From: Propionibacteriaceae bacterium
GTDB taxonomy: Bacteria > Actinomycetota > Actinomycetes > Propionibacteriales > Propionibacteriaceae
Length of the DNA: 64,000 bases
Assembly (NCBI GenBank): GCA_027492545.1
Contig: JAPUEL010000096.1
Span: 62,001-126,000, forward strand
Direction of reading: 5' to 3'
Below, piece by piece: positions 56,575 through 64,000 of the stretch (positions are counted from its first letter, which is position 1; each line of letters begins with the position of its first letter). The translations under genes were made by a program, and so were the position numbers. The notes below the pieces were generated by a model. It ran no database searches and was not told the origin of the DNA. It saw only the letters and a program-made list of their open reading frames with translations.

Positions 56575-58106
56575 GCCGGTGGGTGTGGTCTGTGGCCCTG
56601 TCCGGCATCGACGGATTCCCTGTGGAGGTGGAGGCCGCGAAGGGGGGTGGCCTCCCGCGGGTTCAGCTCGTCGGTCTCCCTGACGCCTCGCTGAGCGAGG
56701 CCAAGGCCAGGGTGAGGTCGGCGGTGCTGGCCTCAGGTCTGTCCTGGCCTCCCGGCCTCGTCACCATCAACCTGTCGCCGGCCAGCCTCCCCAAGGCAGG
56801 CACCCACTTCGACCTGGCCATCGCGGTGGCCGCGCTCATCGCGGAGGAACAGATGGAACTCGTCTCGGACACCCGCACCGTGCTGATCGGGGAGTTGAGC
56901 CTCGACGGGCGCGTCCGCAAGGTGCGTGGAGTGCTTCCGGCCATGTTGGCAGCCTCGCGGGCAGGCTTCGAGCGGGCGATCGTCCCCGCAGGCCAGCAAG
57001 CGGAGGCGGCCCTGGTGCCCGGGATCACGGTCTGGGGGGCCGGTCGCCTCGCGGAGGTGGTAGACCTGCTTGAAGGCAAGCCCGTCTTCAATCCCACGGA
57101 GGCGGCGGCGTCGTCCTCGCCGCCCTTGGAGGGCCTGGCCGCATTCACGCCGGACCTGGCCGACGTCGTCGGGCACGAGGACGGCAAGTTCGCACTCGAG
57201 GTGGCCGCGGCCGGTCGGCACCATCTCTTCCTTCACGGCGCTCCGGGAGTGGGGAAGACCATGCTGGCGTCACGTCTCCCCTCGATCCTGCCCGATCTCG
57301 CCGAGGACGAGGCCGTCGAGGTGTCGGCCATCCATTCATTGGCGGGACGGGAGCTGACCGGCCTGATCGTCCGGCCGCCCTACTCGGATCCCCACCACTC
57401 GGCCACCCCCGCGGCTCTGGTGGGCGGGGGGACCGCGGAGCTCAAGCCGGGGGCCATCTCCCTGGCGCACAGGGGAGTGCTGTTCCTCGACGAGTGCCCA
57501 GACTTCGGCTCGAAGCTCGACGCCTTGCGCACCCCGCTGGAGGACGGCACGATCACCGTCAGCCGGGCCCGGCACAGCACGAGGTTCCCGGCCAGGTTCC
57601 AGCTGGTCATGGCTGCCAACCCGTGTCCCTGCGGCAACTTCGGGGTGGCCGGGCTGGAGTGTCGCTGTGATCCCACCCGGGTGCGCAGATACCAGGAGCG
57701 GCTCAGCGGGCCCATCCTGGACCGGATAGACATCAAGCACCAGATGGCCGCCGTCAACCGGGTGCTCCTGGACGTTGCCGCCAACCCCTCAGAGTCCAGC
57801 GCCACGGTGCTCGGCCGGGTGGTGGAGGCGCGGGACCGGCAGAGGCGTCGCTTGGCCGGCACCCCCTGGGCCACCAACGGTGAGGTGCCGGGCTCCTACC
57901 TCCGGCAACAACTCAGCCTTCCTGAGGATCTTGGAGTGCTCAACACCGCGCTCCAGCGGGGTCTCATCAGCGCACGAGGGGTGGACAAGGTGATCAGGCT
58001 GGCCTGGACGCTCACCGACCTGGCTGGGCTGGACGTGATCGGTGAGCGCGAACTGCGCGCGGCGCTGCACCTCAGGCAGGGCGAGCAGCGGAGGGGAGCG
58101 GCATGA
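56568..58106 (+). CDS. comM: ComM-like AAA+ ATPase (Mg-chelatase family)
   Basis: This 512-residue protein resembles ComM, a hexameric helicase that extends branch migration during natural transformation. An N-terminal Lon-like domain (VEVEAAKGGGLPRVQLVGLPD) is followed by Walker A GAPGVGKT at 224-231, Walker B VLFLDECPDF, and a cysteine group NPCPCGNF...CRC. GTG 56568 overlaps yraN by 7 nt; GTG 56583 is possible. It overlaps dprA by 4 nt. Whether the organism is transformable is unknown. Confidence 0.92.
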   Translation: MVGRWVWSVALSGIDGFPVEVEAAKGGGLPRVQLVGLPDASLSEAKARVRSAVLASGLSWPPGLVTINLSPASLPKAGTHFDLAIAVAALIAEEQMELVSDTRTVLIGELSLDGRVRKVRGVLPAMLAASRAGFERAIVPAGQQAEAALVPGITVWGAGRLAEVVDLLEGKPVFNPTEAAASSSPPLEGLAAFTPDLADVVGHEDGKFALEVAAAGRHHLFLHGAPGVGKTMLASRLPSILPDLAEDEAVEVSAIHSLAGRELTGLIVRPPYSDPHHSATPAALVGGGTAELKPGAISLAHRGVLFLDECPDFGSKLDALRTPLEDGTITVSRARHSTRFPARFQLVMAANPCPCGNFGVAGLECRCDPTRVRRYQERLSGPILDRIDIKHQMAAVNRVLLDVAANPSESSATVLGRVVEARDRQRRRLAGTPWATNGEVPGSYLRQQLSLPEDLGVLNTALQRGLISARGVDKVIRLAWTLTDLAGLDVIGERELRAALHLRQGEQRRGAA

Positions 58107-59215
58107 CCCTCTCGGACCGTGAGGCGCGGATGGGCCTGTGCTCGCTGGCGACCATGGGCTCGGCCCCTCTGGTGGCCGCGGTGGAGGAGTTCGGTGCGGT
58201 GGACGTGTGGCGCGGACTGCTGGCGGATCCAGAGGGGGGCGCGCTGTCCCGGAAGGCGGCGGCCGTAGACCTCGCGGGGGTCGAGCGGGATACCCGGGCA
58301 TGCGGGGCCCGCTTCCTCACCCCCTCTGACCACGAGTGGCCCGCCGCCTTGTCAGACCTCGCCCATGCCGAGGTCTCCGCCCAGACAGGCGCCCCGCTTG
58401 GGCTCTGGGTGAAGGGCGAGCCGCTGCATCGACTCGCGGCCGGTGTGGCTGTGGTGGGGGCCAGGGCTTGCACGTCCTATGGGGAGCAGGCCGCCATCAC
58501 TCTGGCGGCGGACCTGGCTGCGGCCGGGACGCCCGTGGTGTCGGGTCTGGCCTTCGGGATAGACGCCGCGGCACACCGCGGGGCATTGGGAGTGGGCGGG
58601 CTCACGCTGGCAGTCGTGGCCAGCGGGCTCGATGCCCCCTATCCCTCGGCGAACGCCAGGCTCGCAGACGCCGTCGTTGGGAGCGGGGCACTGGTCTCCG
58701 AACTGCCGCCGGGCCATCGGCCCACCAGGTACGCGTTCCTGGCCCGCAACCGGATGATCGCAGCCCTGGCACGCGCAGTGGTGGTGGTGGAGGCGTCGAG
58801 CAGGTCGGGCGCCAAGAACACCGCCTCCTGGGCGTTGGCGATGGGCCGCCCCGTGATGGCGGTCCCTGGCCCCATCACGTCGTCGCTGTCGGCCACGCCG
58901 CACCGCCTCATCCGCGACGGCGAAGCCGTGCTCGTGAGCAGCGGGCAGGAAGTCACCGCCCTGTTGGCTCCGATCGGCTCCCTGCCTGAGCCCACCGGGC
59001 GAGGTGGGCGCCGCCCCATCGATGAGCTCGCCCCACATCTGCGGGAGATCCGCGAGGCGGTGCGCAGCAAGGAGGAGGTCACGGCCGCTGAACTGGCCGC
59101 ACGGACGGGTCAGACCATGCTGGACGTGCTGGCCAACGCGTCTGAGCTCGTGGAGTCCGGGTGGCTGGCCGACGGCGAGGGTGGCACGTTCCGGCTGCCG
59201 AGCAGGCGCCGCTAA
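58103..59215 (+). CDS. dprA: DNA processing protein DprA
   Basis: This 370-residue protein loads RecA on incoming single-stranded DNA. The Rossmann core has GARACTSYGEQAA, SGLAFGIDAAAHRGAL, SELPPG and RNRMIAALA. A C-terminal winged-helix domain fills the last 65 residues. It ends the rnhB-DUF2469-yraN-comM-dprA string and is convergent with the ECF operon. Confidence 0.94.
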   Translation: MTLSDREARMGLCSLATMGSAPLVAAVEEFGAVDVWRGLLADPEGGALSRKAAAVDLAGVERDTRACGARFLTPSDHEWPAALSDLAHAEVSAQTGAPLGLWVKGEPLHRLAAGVAVVGARACTSYGEQAAITLAADLAAAGTPVVSGLAFGIDAAAHRGALGVGGLTLAVVASGLDAPYPSANARLADAVVGSGALVSELPPGHRPTRYAFLARNRMIAALARAVVVVEASSRSGAKNTASWALAMGRPVMAVPGPITSSLSATPHRLIRDGEAVLVSSGQEVTALLAPIGSLPEPTGRGGRRPIDELAPHLREIREAVRSKEEVTAAELAARTGQTMLDVLANASELVESGWLADGEGGTFRLPSRRR

Positions 59216-59227
59216 CGGTGACGACCA

Positions 59228-60127
59228 CTAGCTGGCTACCCGCTGCGTCGGCTCGCCAGGGCCCGCGAGCACCACGGCCACAGGATCGCCCTCCTCGGAG
59301 CGGGTGAGCCCGTGGGGGATGATGCGAGCCATCCCTGAGGCGCGGCGTAGGACCGCCAGCACCGGCCCGCCCAGGACCACCAGCGCCAACGCCGTGCTGA
59401 TGGCGCGGCCGGTGTCCCACCCCCCCGTCGAAGTGATGAGGGTGAACCAGAAGAATCGCGTCAGGTTCTCGCCGATCGGCGCTCCCGGCACGTAGTCCAA
59501 GCCACCGCCACCGCCCGTGACGAACGGCCAGAACCACAGGTTCATCAGGGCGCCATACGCATAGGCCGAGACCACCCCCGCAACACAGAGCATGGCGATC
59601 TCCCGCCAGCCGCTGACACGCTTGGGCAGAAGACCGGCTGCCAGCCCCACCCACGCCGCGCACAGCATCTGGAAGGGCAGCCACGGCCCTACTCCAGCTG
59701 TCAGCAGGGCCGATGCGAACATCGAGGAGAAGCCGAGGAGGTAGCCAAATCCAGGGCCGTACACCCGCCCCGCGAGGACCAGCAGGAAAAAGACAGACTC
59801 AATGCCTGCGGTGCCGACGCCCATGGCCGGGCGAATTGCGGCGTTGAGCGCCGTCAGCACGCCGAGGACCGCCAGTGACCGTGAGTCGAGGCCCCCCTCG
59901 CCGAGTTGCGCGATGACGAGAAGCAGGACGACGGGGAGGATGGCGGCAAACACGAACGGAGCGTCACCGGTGTGCTGGGGGGCCACGCCGATCGCCGGGA
60001 TGAGAAACGGCCACCCCAGGGCGAACAGGCCCAGCAGCGACGAGGAGACGATGACGGCCCAGGTCCGGCGCCCAAGCGCCACACCAACCACCGGAACGGG
60101 AACAGCGAGTACGGGTTCATCGCGCAT
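59228..60127 (-). CDS. ECF transporter S component, predicted cobalamin-specific
   Basis: This 299-residue membrane protein has about seven helices and the motif GPWLPFQMLCAAWVGLAAG, which I recognise from ECF substrate-capture subunits. The ligand is inferred from the cobalamin-riboswitch-like leader and the DUF4430-like protein of the same operon. ATG 60127 has AGGAG 5 nt upstream and overlaps the ATPase gene by 11 nt. The last 40 residues are a soluble tail. Cobalt, or another corrinoid, is the alternative ligand. Confidence 0.82.
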   Translation of the reverse strand: MRDEPVLAVPVPVVGVALGRRTWAVIVSSSLLGLFALGWPFLIPAIGVAPQHTGDAPFVFAAILPVVLLLVIAQLGEGGLDSRSLAVLGVLTALNAAIRPAMGVGTAGIESVFFLLVLAGRVYGPGFGYLLGFSSMFASALLTAGVGPWLPFQMLCAAWVGLAAGLLPKRVSGWREIAMLCVAGVVSAYAYGALMNLWFWPFVTGGGGGLDYVPGAPIGENLTRFFWFTLITSTGGWDTGRAISTALALVVLGGPVLAVLRRASGMARIIPHGLTRSEEGDPVAVVLAGPGEPTQRVAS

Positions 60128-61676
60128 CGAGGTACTCCTGCACCGTGAGGATGGGGATCGGGTTGGCCACCTTGGCCACCTGGGTGGCCAGCAGGGCGGA
60201 GCCGGCCAGTACGTCGCGCGTGTCACCGTCGGTCACGACCTCGCCTTCGGCCATGACGACCACGCGGGTGCACGTAGCGGCCACCATCTCGACATCGTGT
60301 GTGGCAATCAGAACAGCCCGACCCTCGGCCGCCATCGCGGTCACCGTGGCGGCGAGCACCGACTTGGCGGCGTAGTCGAGTCCTCGGGTGGGCTCGTCGA
60401 GCAGTACGACGGGTGGATCCGCGGCAAGCTCCACAGCCAACACCACGGCGAGCTTCTGTCCCTCGGACAGGTCACGTGGATGTGCCTCCGGATCAATCCC
60501 GGGAACGAGCCGGCCCAGCAGGTCCAGTGTGGTGCCGTCAGCCAGATCGGCGGCGCGATCACCCGCGGAACACTCCGCCCGAACCGTACCGAGGTACAGC
60601 AGATCTGTGGGCGTCTGCGGGACGAGCGAGACCGACGCCCCATCCGACGTGGTCACGGTGCCGCCGTCACGCCGCCCCGCCCCGTGGAGGGCCCACAGGA
60701 GGCTTGACTTGCCGCAGCCGTTTCGTCCCATGAGCGCCGTCACCTGCCCACGGTGGAGACTGAGGTCCACGCCCGCTACGGCGATCTTCTCACCGTAGCG
60801 AACCACGATCCCGCGCCCGGTGAGGATGGAGCGGCCTGGTTCGGGTCGAGCGGGGACTGTGGGAGGATGCTCCATCCACGAGCGGCGCTGTTCCGAGGAG
60901 AAGCGGCGCCCCTCTCTGATGGTCAACGGCATCGGCGTCCACCGCAGGCGCGTTCCCAACTCGACGAGCGGGGGGCGGATCGAGGCAGCCGCCAGCATGG
61001 AGCGGGTGGGACCGTGACGTACCTTCTCATTGATCAGCAGGACGCTGTCGGCGAACTCGATCACCCGCTCCATCCTGTGTTCAGCCATCACCACCGTCGT
61101 GCCGAGGTCCCGCACCAGGCGGCTGACGGTTGCCAGCACCTCCTCCGCGGCGATTGGGTCGAGTGCCGAAGTCGGTTCGTCGAGGACCAGGACCCTGGGT
61201 GAGGTCGCGATGACGCTACCGATCGCTACGCGCTGTTGCTGTCCGCCTGACAGCGTCCGCAGCGGCCGGTCCCGCAGGTCCGCGATGCCGAGCAGGTCCA
61301 GGGTCTCCTCGACCCGCCGGCGCATCTCCGGCGCGGCGACGCCGAGTTGCTCCATGGAGTAGGCCAACTCGTCCTCGACGGTATCGGTGACGAAACCAGC
61401 GATCGGGTCCTGACCCACGTATCCCACCGTCATGGCCAACTCGCGTGGTTGCAGCAGTGTCGTGTCCTCCCCGTCGATATGGATCCGACCGCTGCGGAGC
61501 CCGCCGGTGAAGCGCGGGACGAGGTTGTTGATGCAGCCGAGGAGGGTGGACTTGCCGCTTCCCGTCGGACCGACGACCAGGCAGAGCTCGCCCTCCTCGA
61601 TGCGGAAGCTGGCACCGTTGAGGCGGAGGCGCTCGTTGGACGGGTATCTGACGGAGACGTCGTCGAAGCGGATCAT
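60117..61676 (-). CDS. ECF transporter ATPase with two fused nucleotide-binding domains
   Basis: This 519-residue protein contains both EcfA domains. Domain 1 has Walker A GPTGSGKS, LSGGQQQR and LVLDEPTSALD. Domain 2 has GRNGCGKS, a weaker signature LSEGQKL and VLLDEPTRGLD. It drives the T and S subunits by ATP hydrolysis. Its ATG overlaps the EcfT stop (ATGA). Fused ATPases are common in actinobacterial ECF systems. The longer upstream frame is EcfT read in another phase. Confidence 0.92.
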   Translation of the reverse strand: MIRFDDVSVRYPSNERLRLNGASFRIEEGELCLVVGPTGSGKSTLLGCINNLVPRFTGGLRSGRIHIDGEDTTLLQPRELAMTVGYVGQDPIAGFVTDTVEDELAYSMEQLGVAAPEMRRRVEETLDLLGIADLRDRPLRTLSGGQQQRVAIGSVIATSPRVLVLDEPTSALDPIAAEEVLATVSRLVRDLGTTVVMAEHRMERVIEFADSVLLINEKVRHGPTRSMLAAASIRPPLVELGTRLRWTPMPLTIREGRRFSSEQRRSWMEHPPTVPARPEPGRSILTGRGIVVRYGEKIAVAGVDLSLHRGQVTALMGRNGCGKSSLLWALHGAGRRDGGTVTTSDGASVSLVPQTPTDLLYLGTVRAECSAGDRAADLADGTTLDLLGRLVPGIDPEAHPRDLSEGQKLAVVLAVELAADPPVVLLDEPTRGLDYAAKSVLAATVTAMAAEGRAVLIATHDVEMVAATCTRVVVMAEGEVVTDGDTRDVLAGSALLATQVAKVANPIPILTVQEYLDAR

Positions 61677-62800
61677 GGCCTGCGCCCTCCGGTCCGGACC
61701 GTGGTGGGCAGCCAGGCGGGCAGGACGCCGGCGGCCAGCGCCACAATCAGCAGTGGAGTCAACGTGGGCCACATGATGGGGTTGGTGCTGGGGTAGAGCA
61801 GGAGCGGGTCGGCATGGGACCCGACCCACGCCACCACACCGGCGGCGATGAGGCCGCAGGCCACGATGGCCGACTCGTCGCGGGACCACCGGGTCGGGCG
61901 ATAGCGGGTCCGTCGAACGGTGGCACCGGAGATGCGCATCGCGGCGACTGCGGCAGTGAGTCCGGCGACGAGGAGTGTCGCGGAGATGACTGGCACTCCC
62001 ATCACGCCCAGATCCGGGGACCGCGCGAGCAGCCGGAACGACCAGACGGACAGGAGCATGGTGGCGGCGAGCCCCAGCGCGAGCGATGCCGCCCTTCCGC
62101 GAGGCGTGGTTCCACCACTGCGGCCGAACCCTCTGACGTCCATCGAAGCAGCCAGCGCGAGCGAGCGTTCCAGCGCGTCGGAGAGCACAGGAATGATGAT
62201 CGTCTCCACGGCTCGCAGTCTCGCGCGCCGGCTGCCGGGTTGCGGCCCACGGCGCAGTTTCCTGGCCCGTAACACGCGCTGGAGTGACTCGCCCAGCTGC
62301 GGCAGAGCGCTGACCGCCACCACGAGGACGGTGCCGAACTCGTAGAAGGCGCCCGGCAGGCTGGCGAGCAGGCGTTTGGGGTTGGCGAGGGCGTTGCCAG
62401 CACCCACGCAGATCACGATCGCCGCCAACCGGAGACCGTCGTAGAGGCCCGCGAGCAGAGACTCCAGGGAGATGGGCCCGAGCAGGGTGATCCCCTGAAC
62501 CCATCCAGGGAGAGGTATCGCAGGCAGATCGAGGATGATGGTGGGGCCGTCTCCGCCGCCGAACAGGACCCGGAACCCGACCCTCATGGCGACGATGAAC
62601 ACCGCCAACCACAGGTACATCCTGAACGACGCCGCCCAGGGGTTGTCGCCGCGCCGTGCGAAGGTCACCACGCATGCGACAGCGATGATGCTCATCAGCA
62701 GTAGCGGGTTGGTGGTCATGGAAGCCGCCGCTGCCAGCGCCAGCGCATACGTCCACCACCCGAAGGGGTGGAGCTGCCGCGGCAGCGTCGGCCGGAACAT
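61673..62800 (-). CDS. ECF transporter transmembrane component EcfT
   Basis: This protein of about 375 residues has several membrane helices and cytoplasmic coupling helices that include the EcfT motif SMDVRGFGR, which contacts the ATPases. I prefer ATG 62800, which shares a base with the upstream stop (TGATG, the coupling seen at clpP1-clpP2, sdhC-sdhA and lepB-rnhB). ATG 62824 would add 8 residues. It lies between the DUF4430-like gene and the ATPase. Confidence 0.88.
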   Translation of the reverse strand: MFRPTLPRQLHPFGWWTYALALAAAASMTTNPLLLMSIIAVACVVTFARRGDNPWAASFRMYLWLAVFIVAMRVGFRVLFGGGDGPTIILDLPAIPLPGWVQGITLLGPISLESLLAGLYDGLRLAAIVICVGAGNALANPKRLLASLPGAFYEFGTVLVVAVSALPQLGESLQRVLRARKLRRGPQPGSRRARLRAVETIIIPVLSDALERSLALAASMDVRGFGRSGGTTPRGRAASLALGLAATMLLSVWSFRLLARSPDLGVMGVPVISATLLVAGLTAAVAAMRISGATVRRTRYRPTRWSRDESAIVACGLIAAGVVAWVGSHADPLLLYPSTNPIMWPTLTPLLIVALAAGVLPAWLPTTVRTGGRRP

Positions 62801-63450
62801 CACTGCCCGCGACGCCGCCACCATACGATGCCGCCCGCCGCTGCCAGCGCTATGACGGCGCCTACTCCGAGAGCGGTGCCGAGGGGGAACTCGGATTCGG
62901 CGGCATCCGAGACCTCTGACGTGTCGACGGGAGTCGAGACGGGAGTCGAGGGGGCCGTCGACGGTGTGGGTGAGGCTTCAGGGCTGGCATCTGCGGTGAG
63001 AGCCAGCGGGTTGGTGACGGGGGGCTCCTGCGGCTGGTTGTAATCGGCCAACAGGCGCCAGCCAAGGACCTGACCGGCCTCCGGCGTGAGGTCTCCGATG
63101 CCGACCTGTGAGAACTCCCACTCGCCCAACTCGCCGTTGTCGACGTCAGCGGTCCACAGGCTCCACCACTGGGGATCCTCGGCGGTCACGCCGTCGACAG
63201 TGGTGAAGAAGTCGCCCTGGTCCGTCGCCAACCCTGTGGTGACCATGGCCTCAGTGCCGGTGGCGAACTCCGTGGCACAGGCGCCGTTGACCACCTCATC
63301 GTGCTCGACGTGGATCCATACGTTGCCATATGCCACGCACTGGGCAGCTGACCCATCGGCAGCGGCAAGGTCAGCGGAGGCAGCAGACAAGCCGATCGCC
63401 AGGAGGGCGCCGAGGGGAAGCGCAAGCCTACGCAGGACGGTGGGGGACAT
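62800..63450 (-). CDS. Secreted, membrane-anchored DUF4430-like protein
   Basis: This 216-residue protein has a signal peptide (cleavage near residue 30), an extracellular domain and a C-terminal anchor: a Pro/Thr/Ser linker, a membrane helix and RRRGQ. The domain has a Cys pair (about residues 38 and 58) and the aromatic pattern QWWSLWTAD...GEWEFSQVGIG...GQVLGWRL, typical of DUF4430, a fold also found in the C-terminal part of intrinsic factor and transcobalamin. It may present cobalamin to the ECF transporter. ATG 63450 fits the signal peptide; ATG 63513 directly after the riboswitch-like leader is possible. Confidence 0.75.
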   Translation of the reverse strand: MSPTVLRRLALPLGALLAIGLSAASADLAAADGSAAQCVAYGNVWIHVEHDEVVNGACATEFATGTEAMVTTGLATDQGDFFTTVDGVTAEDPQWWSLWTADVDNGELGEWEFSQVGIGDLTPEAGQVLGWRLLADYNQPQEPPVTNPLALTADASPEASPTPSTAPSTPVSTPVDTSEVSDAAESEFPLGTALGVGAVIALAAAGGIVWWRRRGQ

Positions 63451-63521
63451 TGGACCTCTATCCGTTGGTCCGTCGGCCAAAGGTTCTCCGCTGGTCGCGA
63501 CGGAAGTGAACATCCTTCTCG

Positions 63522-63604
63522 CGTTGGCCGGCGGTCCGACTCCCCATCAGCGGGATCACGGTTGCGCGACAGTTCCGGGATCACACCGGATTCACCTGCC
63601 AACG
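63522..63604 (-). promoter_or_regulatory. Cobalamin riboswitch-like leader of the ECF operon
   Basis: Read on the minus strand, this 83-nt region has the B12-riboswitch core pattern: GGTGAATCCGGTGTGATCC, then GGAACTGTCGCGCAACCGTGA, then GGGGAGTCGGACCGCC. A closing stem CGTTGGC (63598-63604) / GCCAACG (63522-63528) pairs perfectly. A -10 box ends 5 nt upstream, so the aptamer would begin at the transcription start. It is short for this class, so control probably uses the 70 nt down to the DUF4430 start. Expected effect: repression by cobalamin. Confidence 0.8.
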
Positions 63605-63609
63605 GGCAC

Positions 63610-63615
63610 ACCCTA
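63610..63615 (-). promoter_or_regulatory. -10 box (TAGGGT) of the ECF operon
   Basis: TAGGGT on the minus strand places the start at about 63603-63604, the first base of the riboswitch-like stem. It nearly abuts the divergent HAD promoter. Confidence 0.5.
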
Positions 63616-63624
63616 CCCCACCGG

Positions 63625-63630
63625 TAGGCT
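63625..63630 (+). promoter_or_regulatory. Candidate -10 box (TAGGCT) for the HAD gene
   Basis: TAGGCT predicts a leader of about 22 nt with AAGGAG at 63648-63653. Confidence 0.4.
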
Positions 63631-63658
63631 GGCGAGCACCCCACCCCAAGGAGTAGGA

Positions 63659-64000
63659 ATGCTGCCAGACGCCGTCGTCTTCGACATGGACGGGACCCTG
63701 ACCGACACCGAGGCCATCTGGGACGTCGTGCGTCGTCAGCTGGCCACCGATGCGGGGCTGGCCTGGCCCGACGGTGCCACGCAGGCGATGATGGGCATGA
63801 GCACCCGGGAGTGGAGCACCTTCCTCGTCGAGGTCGTCGGGCTGCCTGTCACACCGGAGCGGGCTGCGCAGCTCACGGTGGACGCCATGGCAGCCCACTA
63901 CCGCACCGGGATCACGGTCCTGCCAGGGGCGGTGGAGGCCGTGCGTCGGATGGCTGAGCGGTACCCCGTGGCCATCGCCAGCTCGTCGCCCCGGACACTG
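63659..64000 (+). CDS. HAD-superfamily hydrolase (beta-phosphoglucomutase-like), partial
   Basis: The first 114 residues are present; the gene runs off the window. Motif I is FDMDGTLTDTE at residues 8-18, with the nucleophile and acid/base aspartates, and motif II is the SSS near residue 108. A cap domain of the beta-phosphoglucomutase/phosphatase type lies between. The substrate cannot be told. AAGGAG lies 5 nt before the ATG. Confidence 0.9.
   Translation, partial: MLPDAVVFDMDGTLTDTEAIWDVVRRQLATDAGLAWPDGATQAMMGMSTREWSTFLVEVVGLPVTPERAAQLTVDAMAAHYRTGITVLPGAVEAVRRMAERYPVAIASSSPRTL

Overview
The window is chromosomal core-genome DNA from a high-G+C Gram-positive bacterium of the class Actinobacteria. 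The evidence is strong G/C third-position bias, GTG starts, paired ClpP proteases, a smc/ftsY/ffh/rpsP/trmD/rplS block, an actinobacterial RNase E with a long disordered N-terminus, and small actinobacterial families (DUF4233, DUF2469, YceD). The full-length pntAB, sdhCAB and gene order would fit Propionibacteriaceae, but that placement is inference. No rRNA, tRNA, CRISPR array, insertion sequence or prophage was seen. Coding density is very high; no gene-free stretch exceeds about 250 bases, and the first 102 bases hold nothing I can support.

Layout. 0.1-5.3 kb: a patatin-like lipase facing away from the protein quality-control set tig, clpP1-clpP2 and clpX. 5.3-11.3 kb: an ATP-dependent DNA ligase, a tricorn-type protease and an alditol oxidase. 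11.3-14.8 kb (minus strand): valS and a membrane-anchored DsbA-like protein. 14.9-17.0 kb: folC, a DUF4233 membrane protein and ndk, overlapping by 4 nt each. 17.2-24.5 kb: a B12-type radical SAM protein, a DUF1846 protein, a DUF2344 protein and rne. 24.6-36.3 kb: rpmB, recG, rsmD, coaD, yceD, rpmF, rnc, mutM, a GtrA protein, smc, a small membrane protein and ftsY. 36.3-43.5 kb: an accessory island with a degenerate ABC ATPase, a NarL-type response regulator, a 57-residue secreted peptide, a double-module sensor kinase and the transhydrogenase genes pntA-pntB. 43.6-50.1 kb: ffh, an amidohydrolase, an S49 peptidase, a small zincin (minus strand), rpsP, khpA, rimM and trmD. 50.2-53.7 kb: the succinate dehydrogenase operon sdhCAB. 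53.9-59.2 kb: rplS, lepB, rnhB, a DUF2469 protein, yraN, comM and dprA. 59.2-63.6 kb (minus strand): a secreted DUF4430-like protein and an ECF transporter (T, double A, S) behind a cobalamin-riboswitch-like leader. The window ends inside a HAD phosphatase gene.

How the genes work together. Most of the window is translation, protein export and folding, RNA processing and DNA repair. The accessory parts are membrane energy metabolism (pntAB, sdhCAB), a two-component locus with unusual parts, and a probable vitamin B12 uptake operon. A recurrent signal is a TANNNT -10 box placed 6-10 nt before an ATG or GTG with no ribosome-binding site, pointing to leaderless transcription of about a dozen genes.

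The best candidates for something new are the 36.3-40.6 kb locus (pseudo-ATPase, secreted peptide, duplicated sensor kinase with one dead half) and a perfect 38-bp palindrome inside smc.
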